Source: Sphaerosporella brunnea | Lineage: Eukaryota; Ascomycota; Pezizomycetes; Pezizales; Pyronemataceae | DNA length: 52,405 nucleotides | NCBI GenBank assembly: GCA_008704415.1 | Contig: VXIS01000335.1 | Coordinates: forward strand, 1-52,405 | Direction: 5' to 3' | Translations under genes and position numbers: made by a program | The notes under the pieces: model-generated | Told to the model about the DNA's origin: nothing | Database searches by the model: none | What the model saw: the letters and a program-made list of their open reading frames with translations, nothing else | Part shown: in pieces, positions 33,301 to 44,771 of the stretch | Numbering within the stretch: the first letter of the stretch is position 1 | Layout of the letters: every line of letters starts with the position of its first letter

Positions 33301-34836
33301 TGGAGGAAGCACCTCGGGGAGCGGGGTCCCTGGGTTGCTACGTTGCTGTACGATGAGGTACATAGCTATCGCGAACTCGTCCCGATTAAGCTGGCCAGCC
33401 TTGTTGATGTCGGCCAAGTCCCATATTTGAGCGAGCGCATCCTCTGGGAGACCGGAGTTGCTGAAGAACGGGACAGCCTCCTCACCTAGATTTAGTCAAT
33501 AAACGAGCCCGTTCAGATGGATGCACAATGTGAATACCGGTGATGACGCCACGACCCGCCTTGTCGACCGTCAGAAACACGGCGTCAAACCTCTGCTTAT
33601 CCGCGGGTGAAACCACCCATCCTCCACCGGTAAGATCGCGCTGAATGGCGTTGGCGGGCTGAGGAACCGGCGGCGTGAAGTTTCGTGACAAAGGCGACTG
33701 CGCGCGCTGGGCCTGCGGGCCACTGAATTGCTTTGGGATTGGCGGCATTGGGGGCATTGGGCGGCCACCCGGTGCGCGCCTGTCGGGCCCACTGCGAGTA
33801 GGAGGCCGCCCAGCCGCGGCATCGTACAGTCCAGGCGGTAGGATCTGGGGCAACACTGGAAGACTGCCGTTCTTGCAGCAAGTGATGAGATGCATCGCCA
33901 CGACGAACTCGGAGCAGTTCAGCGCTCCACGGCCTTGTCTATCGGCAAGGTTCCAGATCTGAATGAGGTTCGCAGTCGGAAGTCTTGACCGCTGGAAGAT
34001 GTCCCGAGCAACGCTTCCTGGTAACTATCAGCATCCACTGCACCCCTGAGCCCTGAGAATCTGCTCACCCTGCAGTAGCCCATCCGTAGCTCCCGACTTC
34101 TCAAAAAGCAGCGTGAACTTCTCCACATCTTGCGGTATCAAGGGAGGGACTCTGATCATGCCGCCTGTAGGGCCGGTAGGTTGGGTTGGAATACCCGCCG
34201 GCGGAGGTGGGGAAGCAGTAGCTGGCGGGGGGTAGACGATATTGACACCTTCGAATCGCGGTAATGGGCCAGCTGCGCAATCGTCAGCAGAGCTTCACAT
34301 CGACAAGCTCGAAAGAGCACACATACGCTGCTGAGCCAATTCCGGTCGTGGATGCTGTCCATTCTGCGCTTGACCGATCAACCGCAACGCGACGCTGAAG
34401 CCGACCTTGTCCAGCAATCCTCGGTTCTCGGTATCAGCGATTCCCCAAATCTGCAGGCGCGCACACGTCAGTCGGGCCCCAATCCCAGAGCTTCGATCCG
34501 GCACTCTAGGCGCGACGATGCTCCGAAAGAAGAAGTCCGTGCGCGGCATACCTCTCCTAAAATTCGAGGGCTCAATCCCGACTTCTCGAAAAACTTGACG
34601 GCGAGCTCTCCCGTGACGACGCCGAGGCCTTCGTTGTCGGCGGCTTGGAAGAGTTGCCCGAACACTTTCTTCTCTTCCGGCGTAAGGATGATGTTGTGGT
34701 GACCGCCTACTCCTGAATGACGACACTCATCAGCTCAGCTCCTTTCCCTGCGTCCGAGGCGGCACAAGGGTACCGCGACGCGCATAAAAGTTCAGGGAAG
34801 CCTGTGCGTACCGGCATCGTCTCGTTGGTCGGCCAT
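30305..34836 (-). CDS. EDE1: EH-domain endocytic scaffold Ede1 (Eps15 homologue)
   Basis: Eight exons (34836-34812, 34712-34552, 34450-34327, 34272-34069, 34017-33538, 33485-33249, 33195-30362, 30316-30305) give about 1358 residues. Ede1 is an early-arriving cortical scaffold of clathrin-mediated endocytosis that binds NPF-bearing adaptors and ubiquitin. EH domains lie at about residues 14-105, 145-240 and 305-400 (for example IWGIADTENRG, IWNLADRQGRG, IWDLADINKAG as the EF-hand loops). A coiled coil fills about 525-720. A long Ser/Pro/Asp-rich disordered part contains WDAIFANFGD. A UBA domain (VEKLTGMGFDRESSVKALQKHGW) ends the protein. Introns are 45-101 bp. The last intron is in frame, so retention would add 15 residues to the C-terminus. 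Confidence 0.93.
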
Positions 34837-35810
34837 GGTGGATTATGCGCGTGCGAAAGCGGATCGCTGATCGCCACACGATCTGAGGGAGGTGGAAGAG
34901 GTAGGCGGCTGGGCGGTAGAGCTGTGCGACGTGAATGCGGGGGAGTGGGTTTCGGAGCTGTAGCTGGCGAATATGGAAGGGGGAGAGCTTCAGTCGAAAG
35001 CGGGCGGCGGCAAGAGAGGAAGGAGGTCTTTGGGCGGTTGGTGGTGGGCGGCGATGGTGGGTCGAGGGGGGGGGGGGGTTTGGGGATCAATGAGGTCTCG
35101 GCTGGGTGATTTGTTTGGGGGGGGGGAGGAGAAGGGATGGGGGGACCTTGCACTTGCAGCAAAGCGCAACAAAACTCCGCCTCCTCCGTCCAGCGATGGC
35201 TACTATCACCACCACAACACCCATGGAGCATGTGGAATCCTCGCGACCGATCAGAGAGCTTTGTCGCCGTTTACCGGCATCACCAACGTGCACTTTGCCA
35301 ATCATTCTATGGGTCAAACAGCATCCGACCGAACAAGCCGGTCGCAAGGGGCTTTGAAGCTCTGCTTTGACGGGCCTCGCAGAGGCTTCCCCGCACTCGG
35401 CCCAAACACAACGAGCAGCTTCATCCAGCCTCTCGAGTGCCCGTCGAGAAAGCGATTCGCATCCAGTCGTGTGCGATGTTACACCATCTGATTGCGCGGC
35501 ATGCATTGGCGTCTGACGACTCTGAGCCTTGGCTCTGTGCTTGAACCGCAGTCGCCGTGGCGACGAGGATCACCTCGGACGAACGCAGTCGCGAATCACA
35601 AACGAAAGAGCATGCGTTTGTTTGGCGCAGCCGCATTGGTGCGATAAGGGCGAGTGCACAGTTGGTTTGTTTGCTCGCTTTCATTCACTCGATTTGACAC
35701 GCCTTCACAGCCTGGCACTCGGTTATCACCTGCATTCAGCTCCCCGCAACTGACCTATTCCCACAACCAAAAACCGCAATGCAGGCTCCAAAAAGTAAAC
35801 TCCGGCCAAT
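34837..35810. other. EDE1 promoter region and 3' end of the first Myb-like gene
   Basis: This 1-kb spacer is G-rich near 34860-35140, with G-runs at 35067-35078 and 35117-35128. The open frame at 34973-35491 starts in the G-rich part and shows no domain. No gene is supported. Confidence 0.5.
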
Positions 35811-36560
35811 TCAAGCCTCCACCCCTTCCGCATCCGGGGTTTCTCCTTCTCCACCGATGGCATCAGCACTCTTCGTCTCAACCGTATCCATATCAAGATC
35901 GTTGATCACGGGACCCTTCTCCCCCTCCTCCTCTTCGTTCGCAATCTCAATCTTCCTTTTCTTTCCCCTCCCGTCGACCGCGGCCTTCCTCGGCGTAGCA
36001 GCCTTCGCCTTGGCCCTCCCCTTCTTGGCCGGCGCCTTACTCTTCGGCGAACCCGGGGGAGTGTTCGGTGCGGCGGCCGAATCTTCCTCGCCTTGGGCCT
36101 TCTCGACTGCAACCAACGGGGTGGTTTCTTTCAGCTTGGTAAGAAGTCTCCCGAAGCGGACCCTCCTTCGCAAAAGTCAGCACCTATCACCTGCTCAAGG
36201 CTGCAGAAGAAGGGGGGGGGGGGGGCAATGGTAAATACGAAGCATTAGGAGTCGTCTCGCAAATATCAGCGACCTTCTGCCAGTCGACGCTGAGCTTCGT
36301 CTCCGCCTCTGAGTTTGCGGAGAGAATGCAGGCGCCCAGGAGCTGCATTATGTCTGTCGCCCCGGCTGCAGCGGCGGGGATAGTGCGCCAGTCGATTTGG
36401 AGCTATCAACATGTTAGCACAGAGAGAACAAGGGGAAGGGAAGGGAGGGCGAGGGGAGGGAGGCTACCTTGTTATTGCTGAAGAGACAAGCTACGATGAA
36501 TTTGAGCTGCGAGGATTTATCCGCTGCCGTTGGTGTTGCTGCAACTGTGTCGGTGGCCAT
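35811..36560 (-). CDS. Myb/SANT-like small nuclear protein (family member A)
   Basis: Three exons (36560-36468, 36402-36239, 36165-35811) give 203 residues. The N-terminal part is helical: SSQLKFIVACLFSNNK, IDWRTIP, then TDIMQLLGACILSAN, SVDWQKVADICETTPNAS and RVRFGRLLTKLKE. The second set forms a complete three-helix Myb/SANT-like unit of the kind found in many small Pezizomycotina proteins, and the first looks like half a unit. The tail is disordered, with KSKAPAKKGRAKAKA and GRGKKRKIE basic patches that would serve for nuclear import or DNA contact, then acidic. It is related to the five genes at 38.5-44.1 kb. Intron 2 contains a 14-base homopolymer and ends in a weak AAG acceptor. DNA binding is inferred from the fold only. 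Confidence 0.7.
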
Positions 36561-38376
36561 GTTTGTCTTGTCGTTGTCTTCTTGCAGTTGTGGGTTGGTA
36601 GTGTGAAGCTGAAAGGACAGAGCTGATGTGGGGCGGACAGCGGGGAGGGTTTTTATATCGCCTTTGCGAGGTGGATCATGAGATATCACGCAGCTCTGGG
36701 GACATCTGTACACACCTGGTGATTGCGGAGCAGAGTATGAGTGTAGTATCAAGACCCGTGGAGAAAGCACGTGTGAGAAGCTGGCCTCGAGTCGATCCAC
36801 CACCCCGCTTTCGAGTCCATGGTTTGCTGCTGCTATGGTTTTCCGGTTTGATGGTGAAGCGTGGTGGGGACAAACCTGTGCAACCCCCTCCCCCCTCCCC
36901 CCCTCCCAACTATGGCTCCGGGTCCGTCGAGGCAGTGTGTTTGCCCACTTGCTCTTGCTCGTGGATGGATGGAAAAGGCTAGGGCTAGTGGGAACGGCGT
37001 GAGTGGTGCCTGGAACGTGTTAACGATTGAGGTTGGAGCAAGCCATATCTACTACAGTTGGGGGGTTTGAGCCTCATTTCCAACAGCCATCTCCTCCACC
37101 AAAAAAAGGGTTTTCCGGAAGAACTCGTTACTATTCGACTCTTTGGATGATTCTCTGTCGAATAATAACGAGCTTTCATTTTTCCAGGCATTTTTGGAGG
37201 AACAGTCAATTTTCAAAGAAACGCATTTTGGATGGGGGTCAGACGCGATCCTGCAAAACCTACTGTAATAGGCAATCAAAACAGCGCTAGAAGGGCGCAA
37301 TCGCCATAAACCTGCGGCCGATATGCCTAATTGGCGAGCTTGGCGCAACTTAATTGCAGAATTAATTTCCGTTTTTGGTAATTTTGAGGTCCGGAAGAAA
37401 GTCCCACAGGCTAAAGGCGTCCCCAACTGTATCAAGTAGACAAGCGCCGGATTGCAAAAGTGCTAAGCGGTAATCCTAATGGCAAGGCGAGCCATCTAGA
37501 TAATTAGGCCTCTTTCGAAACCTCTGTCCAATTGCGTCGTTAAATAGCTGGTTTCGTTACCCCCAGCACACGGCAAACCCCACCTGCCATTCACCTCGAC
37601 CTCGAGCAGAATGCTCTTTCGAGAGCGGTCTGTTTCCTGTCCATGGTTTGCGTCCACGAGCTGGCTAGGCAGTTCCAGGTTTTGGCCGCATTCCAAGACC
37701 CGCGCCTGTCTCTAGCTCTGCGGTGCCTTTGCATGCAGCGTGAATTTACGTGGAGCGCATACATCTGGGGCAGATCGAGTGCGGCCACTCGAAAGCTGCG
37801 GTTGGTGTTGCTCGAGGCCCGTGCCGCTGCAGCTGCAGCTGCTGGTTGGCGGTGGCTTCCCATCCTGGCCCGCCTGGCTGTTGTCGAGCACCACGGCCAC
37901 CACCACCATTGGGCGGATAACTAGCCGCGGCAACTGCGCCTGAGACACGCCTGCAGGCTGCTGCGGCTTGCGCTGCACGTGCTGTTGTCTGTCGATGAGA
38001 CCGCGCGGTCTGCCCAAACGAGTGCTGTCCCCCGCCGTGCTGCGAGGCGTCGATTATCACCGCCAACGCGAGCACCGTGCATGCGCAATGCTGGCACTCC
38101 ACGATGCCACACATCCGCCACCGTGCGTTCTTCCTGGCAGGCCAGCTGGCTTGTTCCACACCCGCTTTCCAAATCACCGGCCAGACCAACGGCAGCTGCT
38201 GTAATCAGGGCGCCTGCCGTCCCCCGCCCCCCCCAACAGAAGCTGCTGTGGTGTGCAGGAAGTGACTTCTCCTCACCGACTGGCGCTGTTGGGCTGGAGG
38301 GCTGCGTTGATGCCAGGCATATAAACCGCCGAAGACGTCGATGAACCGGGCTGCGTGCCTCCATCATCACAGCAAG
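36561..38376. other. Unassigned 1.8-kb region before the palindrome
   Basis: No gene is recognised. The part 37100-37560 is more AT-rich than its surroundings and may be relic sequence. A short perfect-like hairpin lies at 37122-37174. CTGCAGCTGCAG-type repeats occur near 37830. Open frames of 60-120 codons on both strands have no domain. Confidence 0.45.
37122..37174. repeat. Short inverted repeat (hairpin)
   Basis: AACTCGTTACTATTCGAC is followed after 17 bases by GTCGAATAATAACGAGCT, giving an 18-bp stem with one or two mismatches. It lies in non-coding DNA, so it could be a relic element end or a transcript hairpin. Confidence 0.65.
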
Positions 38377-38520
38377 CGGTGCATTTTCTCCTCCTCCCGT
38401 CATAGAATCCCCTCCTGCCCCGGATTCCCCCACGCGTCCGTCGTGAACCGCTGTGCGTAGCCACCGTTTCCCGTTTGCTTGCTTCCTTCCACGCTGACCG
38501 CTCCAGACGTTTCCGGCGAT

Positions 38521-39162
38521 ATGTCGCGCAAAGTCACCTGGTCGGCTGAGAAATACCAGCGGCTGTTGGCAGCCACTGTTGCTGCTCACCCGGAATTGAA
38601 ACTGGTGGGTGCAATCGGTGTTCCCACCCCTCCGCCTCTTTGTTTTAGCCGCGTGCGTGTTGTTGACAAACATCCCCCGCCGCAGAACTACAACAAAATT
38701 GCCGCCATGTTTGGCGAGGGCACAACCTACGACAGCATCGAGACTCGCTACCGACAGGTCAAGAAACAAGCCAAAGAACTGCAGGCAGAGATCGAGAGCG
38801 GAATTCGGCCTGCTGAGGCCCCGCCTACTCCTCGCAAGCGCAAGCAAGCCGGCTTTGCAATTGACGGCGGCCACCCCACCCCGTCCAAGAGGAGGAGTGT
38901 TGGCCCTGCCACCCCGGCCGTGCAGTTCAAGAAAACCGTCAATCCGAGCCGACCAGTGCAGCAAATGCCCCCAGCCCTGCCCACCCCGCCGACTCCAGCC
39001 AGACGGCCGGTCAAGGTGAAGAGGGAGAGCAGGGACGAGTCGCTAGAGGACACCCCTGAGGAGCACTGGAGCGCGGCTAGCACCGAGCCCGGGACCGAGA
39101 CGGAAAGGGACAGTGTTGGCATGGTTGGAATGTCGTTTGACAATGCCCATTTTCTGTATTAG
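38521..39162 (+). CDS. Myb/SANT-like protein with basic tail (family member B)
   Basis: Two exons (38521-38604, 38686-39162) encode 186 residues. The domain is KVTWSAEKYQRLLAATVAAH, NYNKIAAMFGEG, then TYDSIETRYRQVKKQAKEL, a three-helix Myb/SANT-like pattern with the first helix Trp. The tail has TPRKRKQAG and PSKRRSV, both plausible nuclear localisation signals, followed by Pro-rich and acidic stretches and a KVKRESRDES block that resembles a sumoylation-type VKxE site. The 81-bp intron (GTGGGT..CAG) is a multiple of three and has no stop, so retention would add 27 residues, but splicing restores the family alignment. An identical copy lies in the right arm at 51620-52261. Confidence 0.75.
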   Translation: MSRKVTWSAEKYQRLLAATVAAHPELKLVGAIGVPTPPPLCFSRVRVVDKHPPPQNYNKIAAMFGEGTTYDSIETRYRQVKKQAKELQAEIESGIRPAEAPPTPRKRKQAGFAIDGGHPTPSKRRSVGPATPAVQFKKTVNPSRPVQQMPPALPTPPTPARRPVKVKRESRDESLEDTPEEHWSAASTEPGTETERDSVGMVGMSFDNAHFLY

Positions 39163-39598
39163 CCTGGCGATGAGCTCCCTGCTCCGAGTGTGGAATATGA
39201 TGTGTACCTATTGTTCGCTACGAAAGTGCATTTCTCGAGATTCGTGTTTGCTTTTCTTGCAAAATCCGGGAACGACTACGACGGGGCTGGCAAACGTGCT
39301 GCAACTGTGCGTCCAGCAAAAGAACAAAGATCACCCACTGATCTCGTGCCCCCCCGGCCTGCTTGAACTTGGGAATGAAAAAAAAAAAAACCAATGGCGC
39401 GCAAACAACCCCATACGCATTTCCCTCCTCTCGAGCATATCAAGCCAGGACTTTTTTTCTTTTCCCTCCTTCTCTCTTCCTTACCGCTCGCGGCCATTTC
39501 ATCAACCATCTCTCCGCCACACCAAACAGAATCCTTCGCCTTCCATCCACAACTTCTTCGGGACTTTCTGAAACACCACCATCTTCGAAACATCCACC

Positions 39599-40483
39599 AT
39601 GCCGAAAGTTGTAAGTTTCTGCACTTCCGGGCCTTCTCTCTCGTGTCGCCTCTTTTGACCGGAAAAACATAGGTCTGGACTCCCGAGAACGACCGCAAGG
39701 TAGCTACTTCCCTGCCGAGCTGGCGGTTAACAGCCACAAACAAAACAAGCTCTGACCTCCTTCCTCCTTCTCCTCCTCATCGTAGCTCTTGATTCGCTTG
39801 ATCGAGCGTTCCGCCAAAGCATATGACACCGTCGAGCTTTCCAAGCTCTTTTCCGGTAACCAACCCCCCCCCCCCCCAACCGCGAATGAAATATCAAACT
39901 GACAAAGTGCACAACAACAACAGGTGCCACCCCCAAGGCCATTGAAGAACGCATCGCCAAACTGAAGCGCGAAGCCAAAGCCGGCGATGCTGCACCTACC
40001 CCGGCTCCAGCCACGACTAGCTCGGCCCATCGTGGCCCCAGCGCCGCCACCGCTCTTCCGGCCAAGGAGAAGGAGAAGCCGGAGAAGGAGAAGGGCAGGG
40101 GCAAGGGCAAGGAAAAAGAGAAGGAAAAGGAAAAGGAAAAGGATGCTGAGAAAGAGAAGGGCAAGGGTGGTGGCCCCAAGCGCAAGAAGACCTCCGTGGA
40201 ACCCACCGCCGCTGCCGGAAGGGGTAAGCGGGGCAAAAAGGACAAGCTTCTTCCTCCCGCTGACAATGAGGATGACGAGGAGGAGACGAACGTTAAGAAG
40301 AGGGTGAAGAAGGAGTTGCAGGAGATGAAGGAAAAGAAGGAGAAGAGGGGCAAGAAGGAGAGCAAGGCCAATGAGGACAGGGCCAAGGAGATCAAGTCCG
40401 TCAAGGCCGATCCCATGGACCCGGATAGTGAGGGCTACTATGGCAATCCCGCCCCTACGCTGTCCCTGGCGTTGGCTATTTGA
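39599..40483 (+). CDS. Myb/SANT-like protein with highly charged tail (family member C)
   Basis: Four exons (39599-39610, 39673-39699, 39786-39855, 39924-40483) give 222 residues. The start MPKVVWTPENDRKLLIRLIE, then YDTVELSKLFSGATPKAIEERIAKLKREAK, is a clear three-helix Myb/SANT-like domain (residues ~3-60). The rest is a lysine/glutamate-rich disordered tail (many KEKEK repeats, RGKRGKKDK, EDDEEET) typical of chromatin-associated proteins. Introns after DRK (phase 0) and within the Gly before ATPKA (phase 1) occur at the same places in member E, strong evidence of common descent. Exon 1 has only 12 nt. The right-arm copy at 50299-51183 is identical. Confidence 0.78.
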
Positions 40484-40907
40484 CAGGCTTGATCATCTAT
40501 GGCCTCGGCAGTCAAGGGGGGGGCGACACGGGCCGCTTGTATGTGTGACGTTTGGCGTTCAAAAATTTGGGCTTTTCGTTTGATTAATTAGGATGCATAT
40601 GTTTAGTAGCTCAAGAGTTCTCGAACCACCATTCCGACTGGAGCGAAAAAAAAAAAAAAAAAAAGAAAAAAAAAGTAACTGGTCTACGCAATCCTACAAC
40701 CTGCCTTCTCTTAACTTCTTCATACCAGCCCCTTCTATTTGATCAAGTTGTACCACCGCTCACATGTACGTCCATAAAAGCTCACCGCCAGCTCTCTATG
40801 TGTCCCCCCCCGACCTCCAAATCACCCCGAGCTCCGGCAGCACCGACTCTACCTTACCACAAACCCCAACAAGCTTTCCGACTAAGACTATACACACCGA
40901 CCACGAC

Positions 40908-41452
40908 ATGAAGTGGGACGGTATACACCCCCCCAAGTTCACCCTATCCATTCTCTTCTGCTATGAGGCTAACCCACACCAGCGACGGCCGACCAGAAGC
41001 TCCTCCTTGCAGTCATCTCAATGCACCACATCGTGCTCGATAGTCAGCGTGTATCGACCATCCTTGGTTGTACCCCTGGTGCTTGCGAACAGCGCTTGTG
41101 GAAGCTCCGGAAAATGGCAAAGGAGTCCTGGGGTATGGACATGTCCCCATCTCCGGCTACGCCCACCAAGAAACCTCGGAGGAAAAAGGTAACAAAGAAC
41201 AACAACAACAACAACACCGTTCACTCCGAAGAAAACTACTTCAACGCCGATGACGATGAGTTTGCAGTGAAGGCGGAGGAGAGTGAGTCTGGGTCAGCCC
41301 AGAAGCGGAGGAAGAGTGTGGCGGCGGCCCCGGTGTATCATAGGACTTTGGCTGGGGTTAAGCTTCCGTTGGGAGTGCCGCTGGAGGTTTCGGAGACACC
41401 GGTTGTGCAGATGGATGGGAGTTCAACTATGGAGGATTATCAGCACATGTGA
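40908..41452 (+). CDS. Myb/SANT-like small protein (family member D)
   Basis: Two exons (40908-40920, 40983-41452) give 160 residues. After splicing the start reads MKWDATADQKLLLAVISMHH, followed by LDSQRVSTILGCTPGACEQRLWKLRKMAK, the same three-helix pattern as members C and E. A basic patch TKKPRRKKVTKN precedes an Asn run of six; the tail is acidic and ends MEDYQHM. The 62-bp intron (GTATAC..CAG) splits the Ala codon. Without exon 1 the first helix would lack its Trp, which supports this start. The identical copy is at 49330-49874. Confidence 0.75.
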
Positions 41453-42137
41453 GGTGTCTCGTGGTAGCCTAGCAAGGACCTTGTTTTCCTTTTTTTGTTT
41501 TGTTTTTTCCTAGGTAGTCGTGATCAGTTATGGCCTTGCATGCAAGCTAGCTGGTCGATATATGGTTTGTACGCTTGGTTGCAATATTAATTTGATTTAT
41601 CTCATCTCATCGCTAAGATCAGCCCGACAATGAGTTAAGCGTTATCTACCCACGCTCATTTCGTTCAAGGGGATAAGGTTGGATACTCTTCATGAGCAAT
41701 GAGGTACTTTGTGCGACACAGACGTTGACGGAAAGGTGCATTGCAGGTATACAGCTGGAACGTTGGCGGCGCGGAAAGGCGAACATCATTTGGAAATCGC
41801 ATGTGCCGCAGATCAACCGAGCCCAAAGGTTCTTTGTTTCTTTCCCTTGAGCGTAGTTTCCAGAAGCCTTTTGGGAAACAACATGCAAACAGATATGTGT
41901 TTGTAGAACATACGACATCTTTCCCCAAACCCCACCACTCCACCTGGGCGCTCTTTGACTGATAATCCTACAACAGCGGCAGCACTTCCCATCTTTCCAG
42001 AGGCTCCTATAAGTATCCAGCGCCCTCACATCCCACGCTTTTGTCCAGCCGCCCCACATCCTCCTCCTCAGCAGGTTCCAAAATCTCCAGACTTTCCTCC
42101 ACATCAAGAACCGAACTACAAACCAACTGCTGCCAGG

Positions 42138-43027
42138 ATGCCTATGCAGTGGAACGACCAGGCGGATGCCAGAGTACCACATCTCCCTCCCATCCTATCC
42201 GATGTTTTCTTCGCTTCTTCGTGCGGGGGTGCTGATGGCGGGGGCCTAAACAGCTCTTCGCCAACGTCCTGAAGCTGCATGTCGTCAAGCTCGACTATCC
42301 CGCCTTGGCCAAGGCTATGGGAAACGGTACGTGCTTGCTTCCGCCTCAACCCAACCCTTCCGCTCCTACACGTGTGCCCCCCAGCTTTTGGCCGCTAACA
42401 CCAGCAAACATAGGCGTCACTCCCAAGGCCATCTCGCACCGCATATCCAAGATCAAGGAAAAAGCGCTGGCCTACCACCGCAACAACCCGTACGCCTTCG
42501 AGCCGGAGCCCACCACCCCCAGCAAGGGCAAGCGTCCCAAAAAGCTCAAAGGCAAAGGCAAGAACATGGCGCAAGACGACGAGGAGGGAGACGCCGCCGC
42601 CGCCGCCGCTCGCATGGTCAAGAGCGAGTCCGGCATCAAGCCTGAGCCGGGATATTACGGATACGAAGGCCCGGGCATGATGAGCACCATCGACGGCGTT
42701 GGCATGAGTGTCATGGGCGGCGGCGGCGGCGGCATGGGCGACTTGCTGGGCTTGGGACATCCGTTGGATAGCGATGACAGACCGCTTATGGAGCTGGCGA
42801 GGGAGAAGGCGGCGATGCTTGCGGCGGCTGAGCAGGCTGCCGCGGTGAGCAGCTCCCAGTCGGTTATGATGCCGATGGAAGAGCAGGGCCCTGGTTCTGT
42901 CATGCAGGAGGCGGAGGAGGAGGAGTCGCTTGGACATCTCCCGCAGCTGGAGTTGGCGTATGCGCCCGTCCTTGAGCCCGAGCAGAATCATGCTCCGCTT
43001 CAGTATGAGCAAGTTCAGGACTTGTAG
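42138..43027 (+). CDS. Myb/SANT-like protein with Met/Gly/Glu-rich tail (family member E)
   Basis: Three exons (42138-42173, 42254-42326, 42414-43027) give 240 residues. The domain reads MQWNDQADARLFANVLKLHV, LDYPALAKAMGNGVTPKAISHRISKIKEKA. Intron positions match member C exactly (phase 0 before the LF/LL of helix 1, phase 1 in the Gly before VTPKAI). The tail has GKRPKKLKGKGK, a VKSESGIKPEP block, a Gly run of six and a helical REKAAMLAAAEQAAAV. A second ATG two codons downstream is an alternative start. The right-arm copy (47756-48647, minus strand) carries several indels and is broken. Confidence 0.75.
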
Positions 43028-43663
43028 TAGTATTTTTTTATTTTTATTTTTTTTTTGGGGGGGGGACCTGGTTTAGGTTGGAGTTTCGGTCGATGGATGT
43101 CTTATGAGGCCTTGGGATTGGGGGGGGGGGCGTTTTATTCTTTCGGTTGCTGGGGATTTCTCTTGCGTTTGCTTGTCAGCTCGTGGGGGGGCGCCGAATT
43201 TTACTGTGTTTTACCGTAAGAATCTAGGGTTTCCTTGTTCCTGAGCACAGCTGGTATTGCTGCTTTCAACGGTCTGTAAGTGTTGAATACCACGCACGAG
43301 CTGGTGATCAACACCGTGCTCTCAAGCAAACAGAGGGCATGGCCGCCGCCGCTGCTGTTGCTCACAAACCCAATCGCAGTTGCGGCACAAATCAAATCTA
43401 CTCCACCCAACGGGCCCTCGGGCTGGGTAATTTTTTTTTTTTTTATCAGCCGGAGAAAAAAAAGCTCGGAGGGATATTTAGAGTGGCGTTTTTTTCCTTT
43501 ATACATACAGCCAAATTTATAACGGTTCCCCATGCACAACAACTGCAAGACTGTTTTGGGTGCAACAGAACTGCAACATCGATATCACAAAAAAAAACCA
43601 AAGATAAGCATACCACAAGCTTGATATGTAAAGATCAAATATAGCATAAATCTCAGCATCCTT

Positions 43664-44129
43664 TCAAGCCAGTATCGGCGCTTCCATCTCTGCTCCCTGC
43701 AGCTCAACCTCCTCCTCCTCCTCCTCCTCCTCTTGCTCCTCCTCCTCCTCCTGCTCCTCCACCTTAACACGCTTCCTCTTCCCCCCGGCCCGGGCCTTCT
43801 TCGGCGGCGAAGCCTCCTGATCCCCAGCAGCCTTTCGCGCCTTCTTTGGCGTAGTCGGCCCCGCTGCTGGCTTCCTCGTGCGTGCTCTCCCCGGTAAGGC
43901 CCCGCGCTCGTTGAATTTCTTTTTGATGGCCCAAAGCTTTTTGTAAGCGGCCGCTTGCGCCATACCGCATTCGGCTCCAACTTTGGCAAAGTCGGGTGGC
44001 TGGTCGGGGGGAAAGATGTTAGTTGGTTGAAGGGGAGGGGGCGGGGGGAGTGAGAGGACTTACACTCAGGCTGTGCTTTAGGCAGCTTATGAGGAAGCGG
44101 ATGGTGTCTTCGTCGGTCATGGGTGGCAT
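43664..44129 (-). CDS. Myb/SANT-like protein with Glu-rich tail (family member F)
   Basis: Two exons (44129-44064, 43999-43664) give 133 residues. The domain is TDEDTIRFLISCLKHSLS, PPDFAKVGAECGM, AQAAAYKKLWAIKKKF, again three predicted helices. The tail has GRARTRKP, TPKKARKA, PPKKARAGGKRKRVK (a strong nuclear signal) and then about 20 Glu broken by Gln. The intron after LS (phase 0) lies just before helix 2, at the same place as in members A and B. An ATG nine bases downstream (44120) is an alternative start. It converges on member E. The right-arm copy at 46704-47165 has several indels. Confidence 0.75.
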
Positions 44130-44771
44130 TTTTTATTTTTTTTTATTTTCTTTTGGCTGGAGAGAGTTGATGACGGTGTGGGAATGTGGAGCTGGTAGCT
44201 GTAACTTCCACTTTGTGGGGGAAGGAAGAAAGAACTTCGAGGCGCTTTTTAAAGATTACCAGGGCCCCGGTTGTTGTTGTTGCAGAGAGCGTGAGCGATG
44301 ATTCGGGTAGCTGCGAAGCCCCGACCGAGCTGGTGAATGTGGATGGATGGATGGATGGATGGTATAACAGTGGTTGAGTGCCACACTGGCCGATGATCAT
44401 CAGCGCGTGTCAAGTTTGGCTGGCTCTGTCGAGTAGAGAGGATCGCTTAACGGGCCAATGGGACATCTGCGTTCAAGAGAGGTTGAGTTTGTGGGCGATC
44501 CACCCGTCTTACTTACTACTATCAGGCACTTTACTTTAGACTGTGTAATGGGGGAGGGTATGTACTAGAGTAACATTCATCAGCAACAGAGTGCATGCTT
44601 GGTTAGACCTAAGCTCGGTGACAACGCAACCGCATGCATCCGCAGACGCGACGAACCAAATCATCGAAAAACCCCATATCAAAAACGGTCTGGGAGATCG
44701 TGTGCGGAGAGGTTTATGGTCTCAGGCCGTCGCCCAGCTAATTGATCGCGAAGCACCGGTCCATTTACGGC

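Noticed and set aside
37200..37560. Degenerate transposase coding region
   Set aside because: A few frames look weakly helical, but no DDE or helix-turn-helix motif could be identified.
37921..38964. 347-codon minus-strand frame
   Set aside because: It overlaps member B exon sequence in antisense and has no recognisable domain.
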